From Strongylocentrotus droebachiensis (taxonomy: Eukaryota > Echinodermata > Echinoidea > Camarodonta > Strongylocentrotidae): DNA of 64,000 bases. The notes beneath the pieces are model-generated. The model saw only the letters and a list, made by a program, of their open reading frames with translations. It made no database searches and was not told where the DNA came from. This document shows, one piece after another, positions 21,680 through 32,735 of this stretch (position 1 is its first letter; each line of letters begins with the position of its first letter). Both the position numbers and the translations under genes were made by a program. The stretch lies in NCBI GenBank assembly GCA_035222895.1, contig JAVYIG010007877.1, forward strand, positions 1-64,000, in the 5' to 3' direction.

Positions 21680-23940
21680 AAGAAAACACCTCGGTAAGAG
21701 GACAAGAAAAAAATCGGTAAGATCGATTTTTGTTTTTACTTTCACTCTTGGATGATCACATTAATTAAGCGTTTTTGTCTGATTAAAGTGACTCGGTATT
21801 ACATTGCCTAAGATTCTGAAACAAAATCCTGGATTTCGCTCATGCTGCAATCATAATTATAAACCTTTAGGTCAGTCAGGAATCCCATGACCTTTACAAG
21901 CCGATCGCCTGTCTGATTATCAAGATATTTATGATTGGAAATCGAAATTAATGTTTTTGTTTTCCTAACGGTTTTTATAACACTACAATATATTGGGGAA
22001 AATGAGTATAGTAAAACCAGTCACTCAAATATGTTTACTTTTTTTAGGCACTTCATGATCACATTGAAGCGCAATTTGTTTAAGGCTTCAATATTACACC
22101 ATATCGCAGCCACTTACACAAGTAGTGCCATGCATCTCAGATCTAACATTGTTAAACGATGAATTTAAAGTGACTCGGTAACATTGTTGAAGGTTGATGA
22201 AAAAAATTGCTTAATTTTTGTATAAAATGTTACTTACTATATTCCTTTTACTATACTAACCCTCTGACATGCAAAAAATCCTGAACAAATTCTCAAACCA
22301 CAAAGATATCTATGGTTTTCTTTGAAGGCGTCGATGTGAGGCACCCTCTAACAGTGATTAACAGTAAATTCTCCCAACCATTTTTGAATTTTCCCAACCG
22401 TTTTTCCATGAGAAAAATACATAAAACAGGCTATAAAAATCTGTCAACACTAACTGTCTGGAATGGAATGTATAGCCATTTTATTGCTTTGTGACGATTT
22501 AATTTCACCTAAAATGTAATTGAATTGTCCTTGTCTTGACGCAATGTTCCCGAAACCACCGGTAGGTGGCGCACCACACGACTAATGCTTTAACGGAACA
22601 CTCTCAATTACTTTCGTAGTAAAATACCAGGTAATGACCTAAAATGCCCCAGATATGTATGGTGTAGCCAACATTTTGACATTGTATCGCATGGAACGCC
22701 TTAGAATGGTTTCAAGAGGGTTAAAACGCTGAAAAACATACCAAACAGTATATATCTGAGCCAAAAAGTGAATTTTATTATTTTATTTAGTAGACCTGTG
22801 ACGTCACACAGAACGTCATCTTCGGCATCATAGGTCTTGGAAGCAACGTCTTCGGAAGCATTCGGATGCTCGGAAATGTCACCCAAACAAAGTTCAAAGT
22901 TGAAGATGATCATGAGGCAAATGGCATCAATGATGGGTAAGTGAAAATGTGATTTTGAGCGAGTAACTTTTTAACTGTTTAGATTTTACACTACTCGAAT
23001 CATTATTCGCTACGCAAAAGTGTAAATGTAGAAATCGCGTGAACTTGACCAGATTATTTAGCATGTTGGCGCTTAAAATTAAAATGCCATGCACATGGTC
23101 ATGGGAAAGTGTACCCACGTAGATCTAGTCCCTGCACATGTTATGATTCTTATTTCGCGGCGCTGAAAATCGACCTGTATTGCCGGACACCGTGTTATGT
23201 CTATGGCGAAACGCAACAGTCGCGAGTCGCGCGAGAAGAAAATGCACGGAAAACAAATAGCAAAATTACATTCTCAAAACAAACTTGACAGCCATTCACT
23301 TTGCACGGGCATTAGGAAAATTGGATTATTTCATGAAAAAGGCATGTATTTGTCACTCATACGTTAGGCTAAGTTAGATGTGTAAATTTTCTAAACTTTT
23401 TTTTTGTGTTCTTACGATGCGTCATACATTTCTTGATCACCCCACTCGACTTGCACATTCGATACGTGTAGTCCCGCGCGTAGAACGCGCGTCCGGTAAT
23501 TCAATAGTGTCCGGTAATACCATGCGTGGGCATACGTGTTCATCTCGTATGACGGGGGCCCTATTACCATTACCGTCCACAATTATTTCAGGTCCTCAAT
23601 TTGTCGATCAAAACATGAAATCTACGAGTAGGTTTATGATAAAAAAGAAACTTCTGTATTTTTATTCCCTGGAATGGCACTCCGTATCAACCTACCAGTT
23701 TGTTTATATCGCTGTTCAAAATGACCCTAACCTTGTCGTAGTCTTCTTTTTCGTGCTCACAAAATCGGTATTATGAGAGGTTGTATTTCCGGACGGGTTG
23801 AGTACCCAGACACCGCGCATTAGAACGGCGCAATACGCGTCGAGGAAACATCGCGCGCAGTTGCAAACAGACACCCGGTGACGCAGCTGTTATTTTTCTT
23901 CGCATAAATCCTGATTTTGCATGGAAATTCTAATGCTGAT
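21680..23940. other. Non-coding stretch with weak internal repeats
   Basis: No supported gene. A TTAAAGTGACTCGGTA block occurs at about 21783 and in slightly altered form at 22167, each preceded by ATGATCACATT, suggesting an old duplication. TGTCCGGTAAT-type motifs recur around 23490-23525. A minus-strand open stretch at 22701-22913 is acidic but unrecognised. Confidence 0.4.
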
Positions 23941-23954
23941 TATTTGGAAATTAC

Positions 23955-24070
23955 GTTTTTTGGCAACATATTCTGAAAAAACGCACAAAATTAAGTGTCC
24001 GGTTACTCAATTATGTTTTTTGGCAACATATTCTGAAAAAACGCACAAAATTAAGTGTCCGGTTACTCAA
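23955..24070 (+). repeat. Perfect 60-bp tandem duplication
   Basis: The block starting GTTTTTTGGCAACATATTCT and ending GTCCGGTTACTCAA is repeated exactly with a 60-bp period. Identity of the copies indicates a very recent duplication. Confidence 0.92.
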
Positions 24071-24438
24071 GTCCCCACCCTACCTATTACCGTCCAAAAT
24101 TTCCTTAAGGTGTTGTTAGGTCAGTCCCCTCATACAAAGGACAGACATCATTACCAGCATATTTTCATGCGCGTGAATTCACGTCAACCGGGCAGGATAT
24201 GAACTATTGCTTGTCAGGCGGATTCCTGACTAGGAGCTCTCCATGTTTGTGCTCACCGAGATCTTAACACGATATTAATGAACATTTACATCACATATAC
24301 AACCATTTTTTACTTACGATGTCAGTGTTTTGAAGCAATTTCTGTCCATAACGGGCATCGCTTGAACACTTCTTCTTCGTAGGGAACTGCTGAAACTGAA
24401 TGCGCATGCACGATACTGTAATAGACATGTATACTCTT

Positions 24439-24693
24439 GAACTTGGCGTATTTATGCATACATTCTATATTAATAATTTACCAGTGTCTTTCAAAGACTA
24501 CTTCAAAAGGCGCTCTGATACTTACCATTACTAAACAACACAAATTAATGATCTTTCTCATACACTCAATAAGAAAGCTTTCTCTGATCATGGTATACAA
24601 GCAGCCGGCCTAATCTTTTCGAATTCACTCCCAAACTAATCAAAGAATCAAAAAATACAAAACACTTTCGAAACCTACTTAAACGTTAGCTGA
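24439..24693 (+). pseudogene. LINE ORF2 C-terminal relic
   Basis: Reads ELGVFMHTFYINNLPVSF, FKRRSDTYHY, stop, INDLSHTLNKKAFSDHGI, then LIFSNSLPN and a final block resembling NTFETYL. This matches the order of C-terminal LINE blocks (F-M-K...NLP, R...T...H, WNSLP). Stops and missing tryptophans show it is dead. A T-rich region to about 24960 may be its 3' UTR. Confidence 0.7.
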
Positions 24694-24959
24694 TTAGTAA
24701 TTATGAGTAATTTCTTTAGAGCATGTCCACATTTGTCTTGTCGTAATGGTTTTTGTCAGAGTCTTTTTTACGCGTTCAAATTTTGTTAATTGTTTCTTTT
24801 TTCTGTGTATATCATGCATTGTATACATATTTTTGTAAAGGTGTGGGCTACTTTCGGGCCTTACTGGCTCTCCGGCTCATTCCTCCATTTGTCAGTCTTT
24901 GTATTTTACTGTTATTTTGAGGTGTTTAGGTCTATATTTTATCATTGTAAATTTTGTTG

Positions 24960-26140
24960 GAAACAAGGAAAATCAGCCATTTTGACAAAAAAATTGGATG
25001 AAAAGTTGCGAGTGCAGTGAGTGAGCGAGAAGCTGAGAACAAATAATTTCCATGTTTTTTAATCGAAAAATTTAATGTCAAAAACACAATAAAAAATGCT
25101 GACTGACCGACCCTCCCTGGAAGGTTTGACCGCCATTTTTTTGTCACCTAATAGGTATAATTTTGTGAAAAATGGATGTGTATTAACAAATATTAGGGCG
25201 TGTGAAATCACTTTCACCTTTGGGGCTATTATACATGTAAGACTATGTATTTCACCATAAATTTACCTCTGCACCTCTGACAAATTTGTTGTAGGCCAGA
25301 GCATATGAAAAAATATGTTACAAACAACACACTCACTTGGCATGCTTTGTTGTCATTGGTTGCAAAATCTTGCATTTTCCTTTAAAAGGTCATTTTACCA
25401 ATTAAAAATTATTTAAGGTTCTCATAATTTTGTAGACTTTAAAAGAAAAAAATCCAACTACCCATAACACACATTGTGTAATACCAACATCTCAAAAGTT
25501 ACTGCTGGCTACTTGAGTGCACATAGCAATCAGTGATTCTTAGTATAAATTGCTCTCATCATGACTACCACTGGTACACTCATAGTCATCTTCCCTATCC
25601 TTTCCACTTTCAGCAATATGTCGCTATAGTTTCTCAGAGTATGTGACAAGGACCATGCCGATTGTCTTTTTTGTGTGTGGAATACATTGTAAATCTGCCA
25701 CCTTGTACTGACACTTTACAATTAAATATAAACTTTTGGTAAATGTTTTCCATAGAAGATCATTTGTTATGTTCATGTAATAGTCTTCAACCGCATGCGT
25801 CTTCAACCGCATGCGTCAACGCTACCCAAATCTAATTTGGGAGGACTTCGGACAATTTCACCCATGAACAACTCTAGCCAATGTGAGTACAGACACTATC
25901 CCACATTCACTTCCAACATCAAAATCAGTAGGTGAGAGGATGTATTCCCCGTATGGGTAATGCCTTCAACAAACACTGCATGTAGCCAAAGTAATTGTAC
26001 CTGTTGATTTTGCTAACACCTTAACCTTTTAATTATTGTCCAACACTAGCATTAACCTGTAACTCATACCCCCAAATCTTTTTTTGTTCATCATTTTCCT
26101 CATGAACAGGGGGATGGTAGTCCAAAGCAAAAGTCACATC
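24960..26140. other. Non-coding stretch, nothing recognised
   Basis: AT-rich; a direct CTTCAACCGCATGCGTC duplication occurs at about 25785-25815. No supported gene or element boundary. Confidence 0.45.
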
Positions 26141-26147
26141 TTGGTCG

Positions 26148-26325
26148 TCTCGTTATAAAGAAGTCCTTGGGACCCATGAAATTGTTTCTTTATAACGAAA
26201 TTTCTTTATATCAGGGCTGCCAAAACAATAGGATACAAAGGAAATCCAAGATATGGGACCAGAGATTTTACTTCTTTAAAATGAAATTTTGTTATATCAG
26301 TGTTCTTTATAACGAGAGTGCACTG
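26148..26325. mobile_element. pogo/Tc1-like MITE, copy 1
   Basis: Right end TTCTTTATAACGAGAGTGCA then CTG with TA after it (26326-26327). The left end begins at TCTCGTTATAAAGAA and lacks the outer CAGTGCA, so it is slightly truncated. The body is highly similar to the copy at 26780-26968, including ATATGGGACCAGAGATTTTA. No coding capacity. Confidence 0.75.
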
Positions 26326-26334
26326 TAAGTGAAT

Positions 26335-26428
26335 GAGGGAACAACTTCTTGAGGGGAGTGTACCAGTAAGGGCATTCCAATACTGCCACGACACTTCCCC
26401 CTATACTCCTCTCGAGAGGTTGTTCCCT
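26335..26428. repeat. Short inverted repeat between MITE copies
   Basis: GAGGGAACAACTTCTTGAGG is inverted as CCTCTCGAGAGGTTGTTCCC about 70 bp later. May be part of a larger degraded element; no target duplication found. Confidence 0.5.
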
Positions 26429-26779
26429 TGTTCCAATACTTGCTTCACTTGAGAGTGATGACATACATCATATGTGAATGAGGGAATCGCCATTGTGAAG
26501 GGAGTGTACTTCCTCCTGGCCCATACATGTACTCCTCCACCAATGCTTCACGTTTGGACCATCATTGATAAAAAAAAAAATAGTAATTATCTTAAATACT
26601 GTATATACTTTGGAGGTCAACAGACTTTTCCTAAATATAAACGTTACACTTATGTCAGACCACTCAACACACGGTCCATGGTGTCATTGTCTTTTATTGG
26701 TCACTGCCACGGGCGGGGAGGGATATCTTATCCACATTCTTAACATCCTGCATATCCTTCACCTCTAGAACACCATGTA

Positions 26780-26968
26780 CAGTGCACTCTCATTATAAAG
26801 AAGTCCTCGGGACCCATGAAATTTCTTTATAATCAAATTTCTTTATACATGTATCAGGGTTGCAAAAACAATAGAATACAAAGGGAATCCCACATATGGG
26901 ACCAGAGATTTTACTTCTTTATAATGAAATTTTGTTATATCGGTGTTCTTTATAACGAGAGTGCACTG
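26780..26968. mobile_element. pogo/Tc1-like MITE, copy 2
   Basis: 189 bp with terminal inverted repeats CAGTGCACTCTCATTATAAA at the left and the complement at the right, flanked by TA on both sides (26778-26779, 26969-26970). CAGT ends with a TA target are characteristic of pogo-type Tc1/mariner elements. Same orientation as copy 1, about 630 bp away, with unrelated DNA between. Needs a transposase in trans. Confidence 0.82.
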
Positions 26969-27625
26969 TAAACGTTTCTCCACCACATTATCGCACATCA
27001 AATAAGCACAATTCCAACACGTAAAAAAAAAAACGAAGCGCCCTACGAAGTTATTTAGAATTTTCATTATTGTTGGGATATCCATGCATAATAGGATTTG
27101 CACATGTCTATACCCATCATGCTTTCACCCCCCCCCCCCCCCCCGATGCACCACAACATGTATAAATCTACAGGTAGCCCCTTTCATCTGGCCAGACGCA
27201 ACACATGGCATCTATCTCTAGTTCCCAAAAACTCTGGATGCTGAACAGGCTTTGACAAGTAGCAGAATAGAAGTAGAATAATATAGTTGGGAGAATTAAG
27301 GAATCGATCAGATCAGTTTTTCCCAATTTGTACCATGAATATTGATCCGTTTTCACTCAAATTTTCAGATTATCTTTAATTGTACATCTAGCATTGAAGT
27401 CTCTACCTTAGCCCCACTATCTCTCATCTGAACAATGTTACAAAGTCCCTTTAAGAAAACTGCAAAAATAGGGCATGTAGCTATTCAAATATTGAATAAA
27501 ACGCGAGGAACTGTAATCCACTCAATGAAAGCAGAGAGTAAAAAGCAATGATGAGATTGGGCTCTGGATGTTAAATGTGGGTCAGGCTAGCTCTTCATAA
27601 GAACCGCCAGTCAAAGGGAACAATA

Positions 27626-27742
27626 GGGACTTTTAGATTCCGGCGCACGAAGATATATGGGGATTGCTACGATCGACGTCCTTTTAATGCACTGCCTTGA
27701 ATGGACGCCACGCCCATCAGTGCACGCAAATCTAAAAGTCCC
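27626..27742. mobile_element. Small MITE, GGGACTTTTAGATT ends
   Basis: Left end GGGACTTTTAGATTCCGGCG, right end complementary (AATCTAAAAGTCCC), perfect for about 14 bp then diverging. TA flanks both sides. About 117 bp, no coding. It sits inside the ATTCATAAG repeat field and is therefore younger than that field. Confidence 0.7.
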
Positions 27743-27835
27743 TACTATTCATAAGGACCGCTCTACATAACGCGTGACTAAATGAATAGCGATCCTTTGT
27801 AAATAGCGGCCCTTATACATAGCGAGAAAACCATA

Positions 27836-28328
27836 AGGCGTGTCTGCACTATCTCGAGATTGCCAAATATCCAGCTATTTTGAACTATCCCGATCGAAAC
27901 TATCCAGCTATTTGCGTCTTCATTAGACCGAAGTGGCAAATTAGCTGGATAGTTGATCGGGATAATATCCCAAGATATCTCGGTCTAGTTTGCAAAATAT
28001 CCTTCTATTTCCGAACTAGCGGGATAGTTTGCGACCGTCTTCATTAGACCGAAGTACGGAGTCAATTATCCCGATCCCATCATGCACAACGATTTCCGGT
28101 TCGCACATGCGATCTATACCGCTCAGCGCTGACCTCGCAACCACTGACCTCGAGTAAACACGGAAAACCGCAAACTAGACCGAGATATCTTGGGATATTA
28201 TCCCGACCAACTATCCAGCTAATTTGCTACTTCGGTCTAATGAAGACGCAAATAAGCTGGATAGTTTGCGATCGGGATAATTCAAATAGCTGGATATTTG
28301 GCAATCTCGAGATAGTGCAGACACGCCT
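27836..28328. mobile_element. 493-bp foldback element
   Basis: Arms of about 158 bp (27836-27993 and 28170-28328) are near-perfect inverted copies, starting AGGCGTGTCTGCACTATCTC. The same trinucleotide, ATA, flanks both ends (27833-27835, 28329-28331). Arms contain smaller inverted modules (ATATCCAGCTA / TAGCTGGATA), and the spacer (27994-28169) carries a further diverged copy of arm motifs. No ORF. Superfamily unresolved; a 2-3 bp target would suit Tc1/mariner or PIF/Harbinger. Confidence 0.88.
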
Positions 28329-28423
28329 ATAGACAATTTATCTCGCTATTCAAAAGAACCGCCATGCATAAGAACCACTATTCATAACGACCGCTATACG
28401 CGTGACTAAATAAATAGCGAGCA

Positions 28424-28560
28424 GGGGCCCGTTCCTAGAAACCGTCATAAGTCTTAACTTCTTGACTATCCCATTGAAACGCGTGTTAATATTCTATAAC
28501 ACACGTTACAATGGGATAGTCAAGAAGTTAGACTTATGACGGTTTGTAGGAACGGGCCCC
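28424..28560. mobile_element. Near-perfect 137-bp palindrome (loopless MITE)
   Basis: Starts GGGGCCCGTTCCTAGAAACC and ends GGTTTGTAGGAACGGGCCCC. Arms of about 68 bp pair almost fully, with no real spacer. Flanks show no clear target duplication. Such a structure would extrude or form a long dsRNA hairpin if transcribed. Confidence 0.85.
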
Positions 28561-28589
28561 AGACCCCGTCAAATGTAGTCTCAGGACTA

Positions 28590-28935
28590 GATGACTACCC
28601 CCTAGGATAGTTGACCGGGGGGTAGTTGTCCAAGAGGATAGTTGTCTGGGGGTAGTTTTCCGGGGGTAGTTGTCCTAGGGAGTAGTTGTTCGGGGGGGGG
28701 GGGGTAGTTGCCCAGGAGGTAGTTGTCCTACGGGGTAGTTGCCCAAGGGGGTAGTTGCCCTAGGGGGTAGTTGTTCGGGGGGGGGGGGGGTAGTTGCCCA
28801 GGAGGTAGTTGTCCTACGGGGTAGTTGCCCAAGGGGGTAGTTGCCCTAGGGGGTAGTTGTCCTAGGGGGTAGTTGTCCTAGGGGGTAGTTGACTGGGGTG
28901 GTTATCCGGGGGTGGATGTCCAGGGGTAGGTGTCC
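28590..28935 (+). repeat. GGGGGTAGTTGTCCTA minisatellite, left array
   Basis: About 18-20 bp units of the form GGGGGTAGTTGTCC(TA/CGG) or GGGTAGTTGCCC, with two poly-G expansions. The last units, GGGGTGGTTATCCGGG and GTGGATGTCCAGGGG, are distinctive and reappear inverted at the start of the array at 31237. Confidence 0.92.
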
Positions 28936-29346
28936 TAGAACCAGTTAATTACTATGATACTAGGTAAATTAGATGAAAGGTAGATATGCATAGTACATTA
29001 AAGTGATAATAGCCCAAATTGACAAGTGACAAACATATTTCAAAAGCAGAGAATGTGATGATCGGAAATCCAGGAAAATGGATTACAGTCACGTTAATAC
29101 TTCAAGAACTAAAGATTTCAATCAAATAATCTAAGATGTGTACCTGACTTGAGACTCATTCGCATATAAACCGGCAAGACCGAGAATTTTTTGTTACGAT
29201 GACGTAAAGTGTAATACGCTTCACATTTCTGTATATATATATATATATATGCCATTAATTTATTCACTTAATTCATGAGAGTGAGCAAACTTTTTTCTTT
29301 CTTTTCCTGGTCAATACGTTAATGCATGCACATCACCCAACACGTA

Positions 29347-30283
29347 GGCCCATATTCTGAAGTCAGGTTTAGTTAAGCCCAGGTTTAACTTTTAACCCGG
29401 GTTTAACTAAGCCAGACTTCAGGTCTAAGTATCATTTCAGTTTCTGAAAGCAAGGTTTAGTTAAACCTGGGTTTAAGTCTAGTCTAAACTTAAACCCAGG
29501 TTTAACTACCATGGAGATGTAGTCTGCTTCTACTGCATATGCTCAGTACAGCTCATCCATTTTCTAGGGTAGCTGATATAGGTTTTTTGTTATAGCTGGA
29601 TTTCGTGCTGCAAATTTAATAATTTCAATTCAAAATATCCGACACAAACAAATCTCTTTCGAAGCAACCGTTGAACGTTATGGCGTGATTTTTGTTTTCG
29701 TTTACCCTTTAATTTATTGTAAAACTGCTGAAAAAGTCGAAATCGAGGTGGAATTGATCTTTACGAATAAATAAATAATCAATAAAAGAGAAACTATTAT
29801 ATAGACTTCAGAAACGCAATGTTAAACCTAGGTTTAAATCTGAGAGTTAGGCGCGACTAAGACTAGACTTAAAGGTAAAGACCAGTATTGGCAACGCCCC
29901 AATTTCAAAAAATGAAATGGAAGCTCTCATTACCAATCATGTGAAAGAATATGTTTTGACTAATACATGATGATAAAAAATTTGCCGGGAAACCGCCTAC
30001 TAATTCATATATTTGGTAAATTTATTTCTCTCATGGTCTGGTGAGAGAGATAGGGTAGTCCCATATACATCTTTCTGTGTATAGTGCTTGTAACTTTACG
30101 AAGAATGGGCCAAATTTCTTATCATTTTGATGATTCCAGAACCTTGCAGATGCTAGATGCTAGATGATCAACCTTTTCTGATCGATTCCACAACGTTTCT
30201 TTCACAATGCAATCGCATGACCATTACTGGTCTTTACCTTTAAACCTAAGTTTAAAGTTAAACCTGACTTCAGAATACGGGCC
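29347..30283. mobile_element. Foldback element with GGCCC(A/G)TATTCTGAAG ends
   Basis: Left end GGCCCATATTCTGAAGTCAG; right end complementary, GACTTCAGAATACGGGCC. Subterminal regions consist of AGGTTTAACT / AGTTAAACCT motifs in both orientations. The interior carries another element (29873-30239) as a later insertion, so the original element was about 570 bp. The flanking duplication is ambiguous (TA on the left, ATA on the right). Non-coding. Confidence 0.8.
29873..30239. mobile_element. TTAA-target MITE nested in a foldback element
   Basis: 367 bp with ends AGGTAAAGACCAGTA (left) and TACTGGTCTTTACCT (right), flanked by TTAA on both sides (29869-29872, 30240-30243). A TTAA duplication is the mark of piggyBac-type transposition. 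No coding capacity. It splits the AGTTTAAA-rich interior of the host element. Confidence 0.85.
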
Positions 30284-30842
30284 ATAGAGTTTACTTCTCA
30301 TCCGCTAATTACCCCTTCCTTCTATTGTATCTTGAAGGAACTGTTTAACCACGTAAAACAATTAAAACATATTTACTTTAACTGCAGGGTAAATGATCCA
30401 GCTGGTCGTGGAGAGAGCGAACACAGGTCTTCCAAAGTGCATGAGATCCCGACTGGTCGAATGTGATACATAAACTTGGCCCGTAATGTCGTGTGTCTGC
30501 CGCATAGGCCTACATAAGCAGTTTTTCCGCGTCCCGTTTCGATTATTTGGTTGGATATACTAAATTGTATGGCCCATGACCTCAGCCGTTCAACCATAAG
30601 ATTCATGAAGCATTCATTTCGGCTATATTCACACGCATTGTCCTATTTTTAAAATTTCAGTTTGCGAAAGCTCGGAGTAATAAACCGCGATATATGCAAA
30701 CAACGGCAAGGGTTCACACGGTAACCGAATAAGTATAACAAGTTTTAAAATGCAAGCGATGCATGGAAGCAGTCATTTCAACTACAGGCTGATAAACCTC
30801 GAAGTCTACTGCGTCTTAACATAACTTCGATTGAGGCTCCCT

Positions 30843-31056
30843 CACTATGAACATGACTGACAAAAAAAGCGGACAAAATATGCAGTTCCTCAGGTAGACA
30901 AAGGAACATCCCTTCACTGCTATTATGTAAAAATGTGTAGAACAGGTGTCACATGCATATTCACCTTTTTACATAATAGCAGTGAAGGGATGTTCCTTTG
31001 TCTACCTGAGGAACTGTATACTTTGTTCGCTTTCTTTGCCCATCATGTTCATAGTG
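30843..31056. other. Long hairpin: 91-bp inverted arms, 32-nt loop
   Basis: Arms 30843-30933 and 30966-31056 are inverted copies. The inner 51 bp are perfectly complementary (inner end TTTTTACATAATAGCAGTG), and the outer 40 bp carry about seven differences. Either strand would fold into a long dsRNA hairpin. It could be a young MITE, a hairpin-siRNA source or a recombination product. No miRNA was recognised. Confidence 0.85.
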
Positions 31057-31236
31057 CCTGTTGCCCGTAGTTATCACACTGATATTAATTTGGTTTTTAA
31101 TAGAAGCAGCAAAAATGAGAGAAAACAGGGCGGTGAAAGTTTGATGAAAATACGATTTAAAACAATTCTGATTTTTTTTGGAATGTGCAATCAATCAATC
31201 AAACACTAATTGACAACTGTGTGACTTATCTAGCGG

Positions 31237-31640
31237 TTTCTAGGACACCTGCCCCTGGACATCCATGCCCCGGATAACCACCCCAGTCAACTACCCCGTA
31301 GGGGAACTGCCCCCTAGGGCAATCGCCCTCTAGGACGATTACCCCCAGGACAACTGCCCCGGACAACTACCCCCTAGGATAACTTCCCCCGGACGAATAC
31401 CCCAGGACAACTACCCCCGGACAACAACCCCCAGAAAAACTAACCCCGGACAACTACCCCATACGACAACCATCCTCTAGGACAACTATCCCCTGAAAAC
31501 TATCCTATGGGTAGTTGTCTGGGGAAGTTGTCCGGGGGTAGTTGTCCGGGAGTAGTTGTCCTACGGGGTAGTTGTCTGGGGGTAGTTATCCGGGGGTTGT
31601 TGTCCGGGGGTAGTTGTCCTGCGGGGTAGTCGTCCAAAAT
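31237..31640. repeat. GTAGTTGTCC minisatellite, right array, inverted then direct
   Basis: From 31237 to about 31500 the units are the complement of the left array (GGACAACTACCCCC). It begins CTAGGACACCTGCCCCTGGA, GGATAACCACCCCAGTCAAC, the exact inverse order of the left array's end. At about 31500 orientation flips and GTAGTTGTCCGGGG units run to 31635. Confidence 0.9.
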
Positions 31641-32258
31641 TGTTTGGCAAATGACATTTATTTGTAAATCTTGAACATTCAGTGTATTAAAGTTTCGTTT
31701 GATTCTGTGAGAATTCATTTCCTTTTTATACCAGAGCTCATGTTTATCTTTAAGAAGGGGAAGAAAATCAAAGTTGTGTGTATACGGTGACAAAGCATTT
31801 TAATAGTACATTAGTAATGTCGGAAGACAGAAATTCCTTTAAAGACAATAGGAACTATTTGGTTCGTAGACAGGTGATCGGAGTTTTTAGATGTTCGATC
31901 TGATTACTTTTAATTATCTTAGGTCTTTGATGTATCTACGCCGTGTAATGTAATTTGGTGTTTTGTTATTATGACTTTGTAAGTTTGTAGTTTTTGTTTG
32001 ATGTCTGCCTGACTTGCATACCTGGTTCTCTGATTTAGCAACCAGGCATGCAGTCAGGAAGTAAATTGTATTGCAATGACTTAGAAGCTCTTGTTTGAGG
32101 TCCGCCCGACTTGCATACCTGGTTGCCTGATATATTAGATGCCAATGTTTTGTACAAATGCTCTAATATGTCTGGATTAGCATGCCTGAAGAAAGGATAA
32201 AATAGAGCCCCGTGAATTGGCACGGGGTACAACCGAGAGATAAACTGAGGTCCACTGG
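31640..32258. other. Non-coding stretch with a short direct repeat
   Basis: TGACTTGCATACCTGGTT-like blocks occur near 32010 and 32108. No gene supported. Confidence 0.45.
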
Positions 32259-32715
32259 CTATTCATAAGGACTGCTATTCAGAAGGGTTATTATTCATAA
32301 GATCGCTATTTAAAATCGAAGAATAACGTCGCTATTCATAATACAAAACCGGGTCGTTATTCATAGTTCCCTATTCATTATGAGAAAAGAAGAGGGTCGC
32401 TATTCTCTTTTCGTTTTATGAATAGCGAACCTAATTTCGTATTACGAACAACGGTCCTTATGAATAGTGACAACCAATCTAAAATGAATAGCGACCCTCT
32501 CCAGAATTGATTTTATGAATAGCGATCCTCTTCTTGGATTATAAATAGCCGTCCTTATGAGTAATGACCCTCAATGTGAATTATGAACAGAGACCCTCAT
32601 CTCACATTATGAATAGCGGTCCTTGTGAATAACGGTCCTTATGCCTTTAGGAATTTTAGGAATAGCGGTCCTCCACGTATGGGAGGTTCCACGTTATGAA
32701 TAGCGGTCCTTATTA
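32259..32715. repeat. ATTCATAAGGACCGCT repeat field, right
   Basis: Many variants of TTATGAATAGCGGTCC and CTATTCATAAGGACTGC in both orientations. Same family as 27594-28420, with which it brackets the minisatellite arrays. Confidence 0.88.
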
Positions 32716-32735
32716 CCGAGGTAATCCGGATAGAC

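Larger units (their letters stand above)
27594..28420. repeat. ATTCATAAGGACCGCT repeat field, left, interrupted by MITEs
   Basis: Repeated short motifs of the form CTATTCATAAGGACCGCT, and their complements (AATAGCGATCCTT), occur before, between and after two inserted elements (27626-27742 and 27836-28328). The same motif family fills 32259-32715. The motif is partly palindromic, so both strands are represented. Confidence 0.75.

Noticed and set aside
22701-22913. Acidic minus-strand 70-codon frame as an exon
   Set aside because: No splice sites of quality and no recognisable motif.
28590-28935. Regular short repeats resembling a CRISPR array
   Set aside because: Units are contiguous degenerate minisatellite copies without unique spacers, no cas genes are present, and the setting is eukaryotic.
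30946-31209. Opposite-strand frames across 30946-31209
   Set aside because: They are produced by the long inverted repeat, not by a gene.
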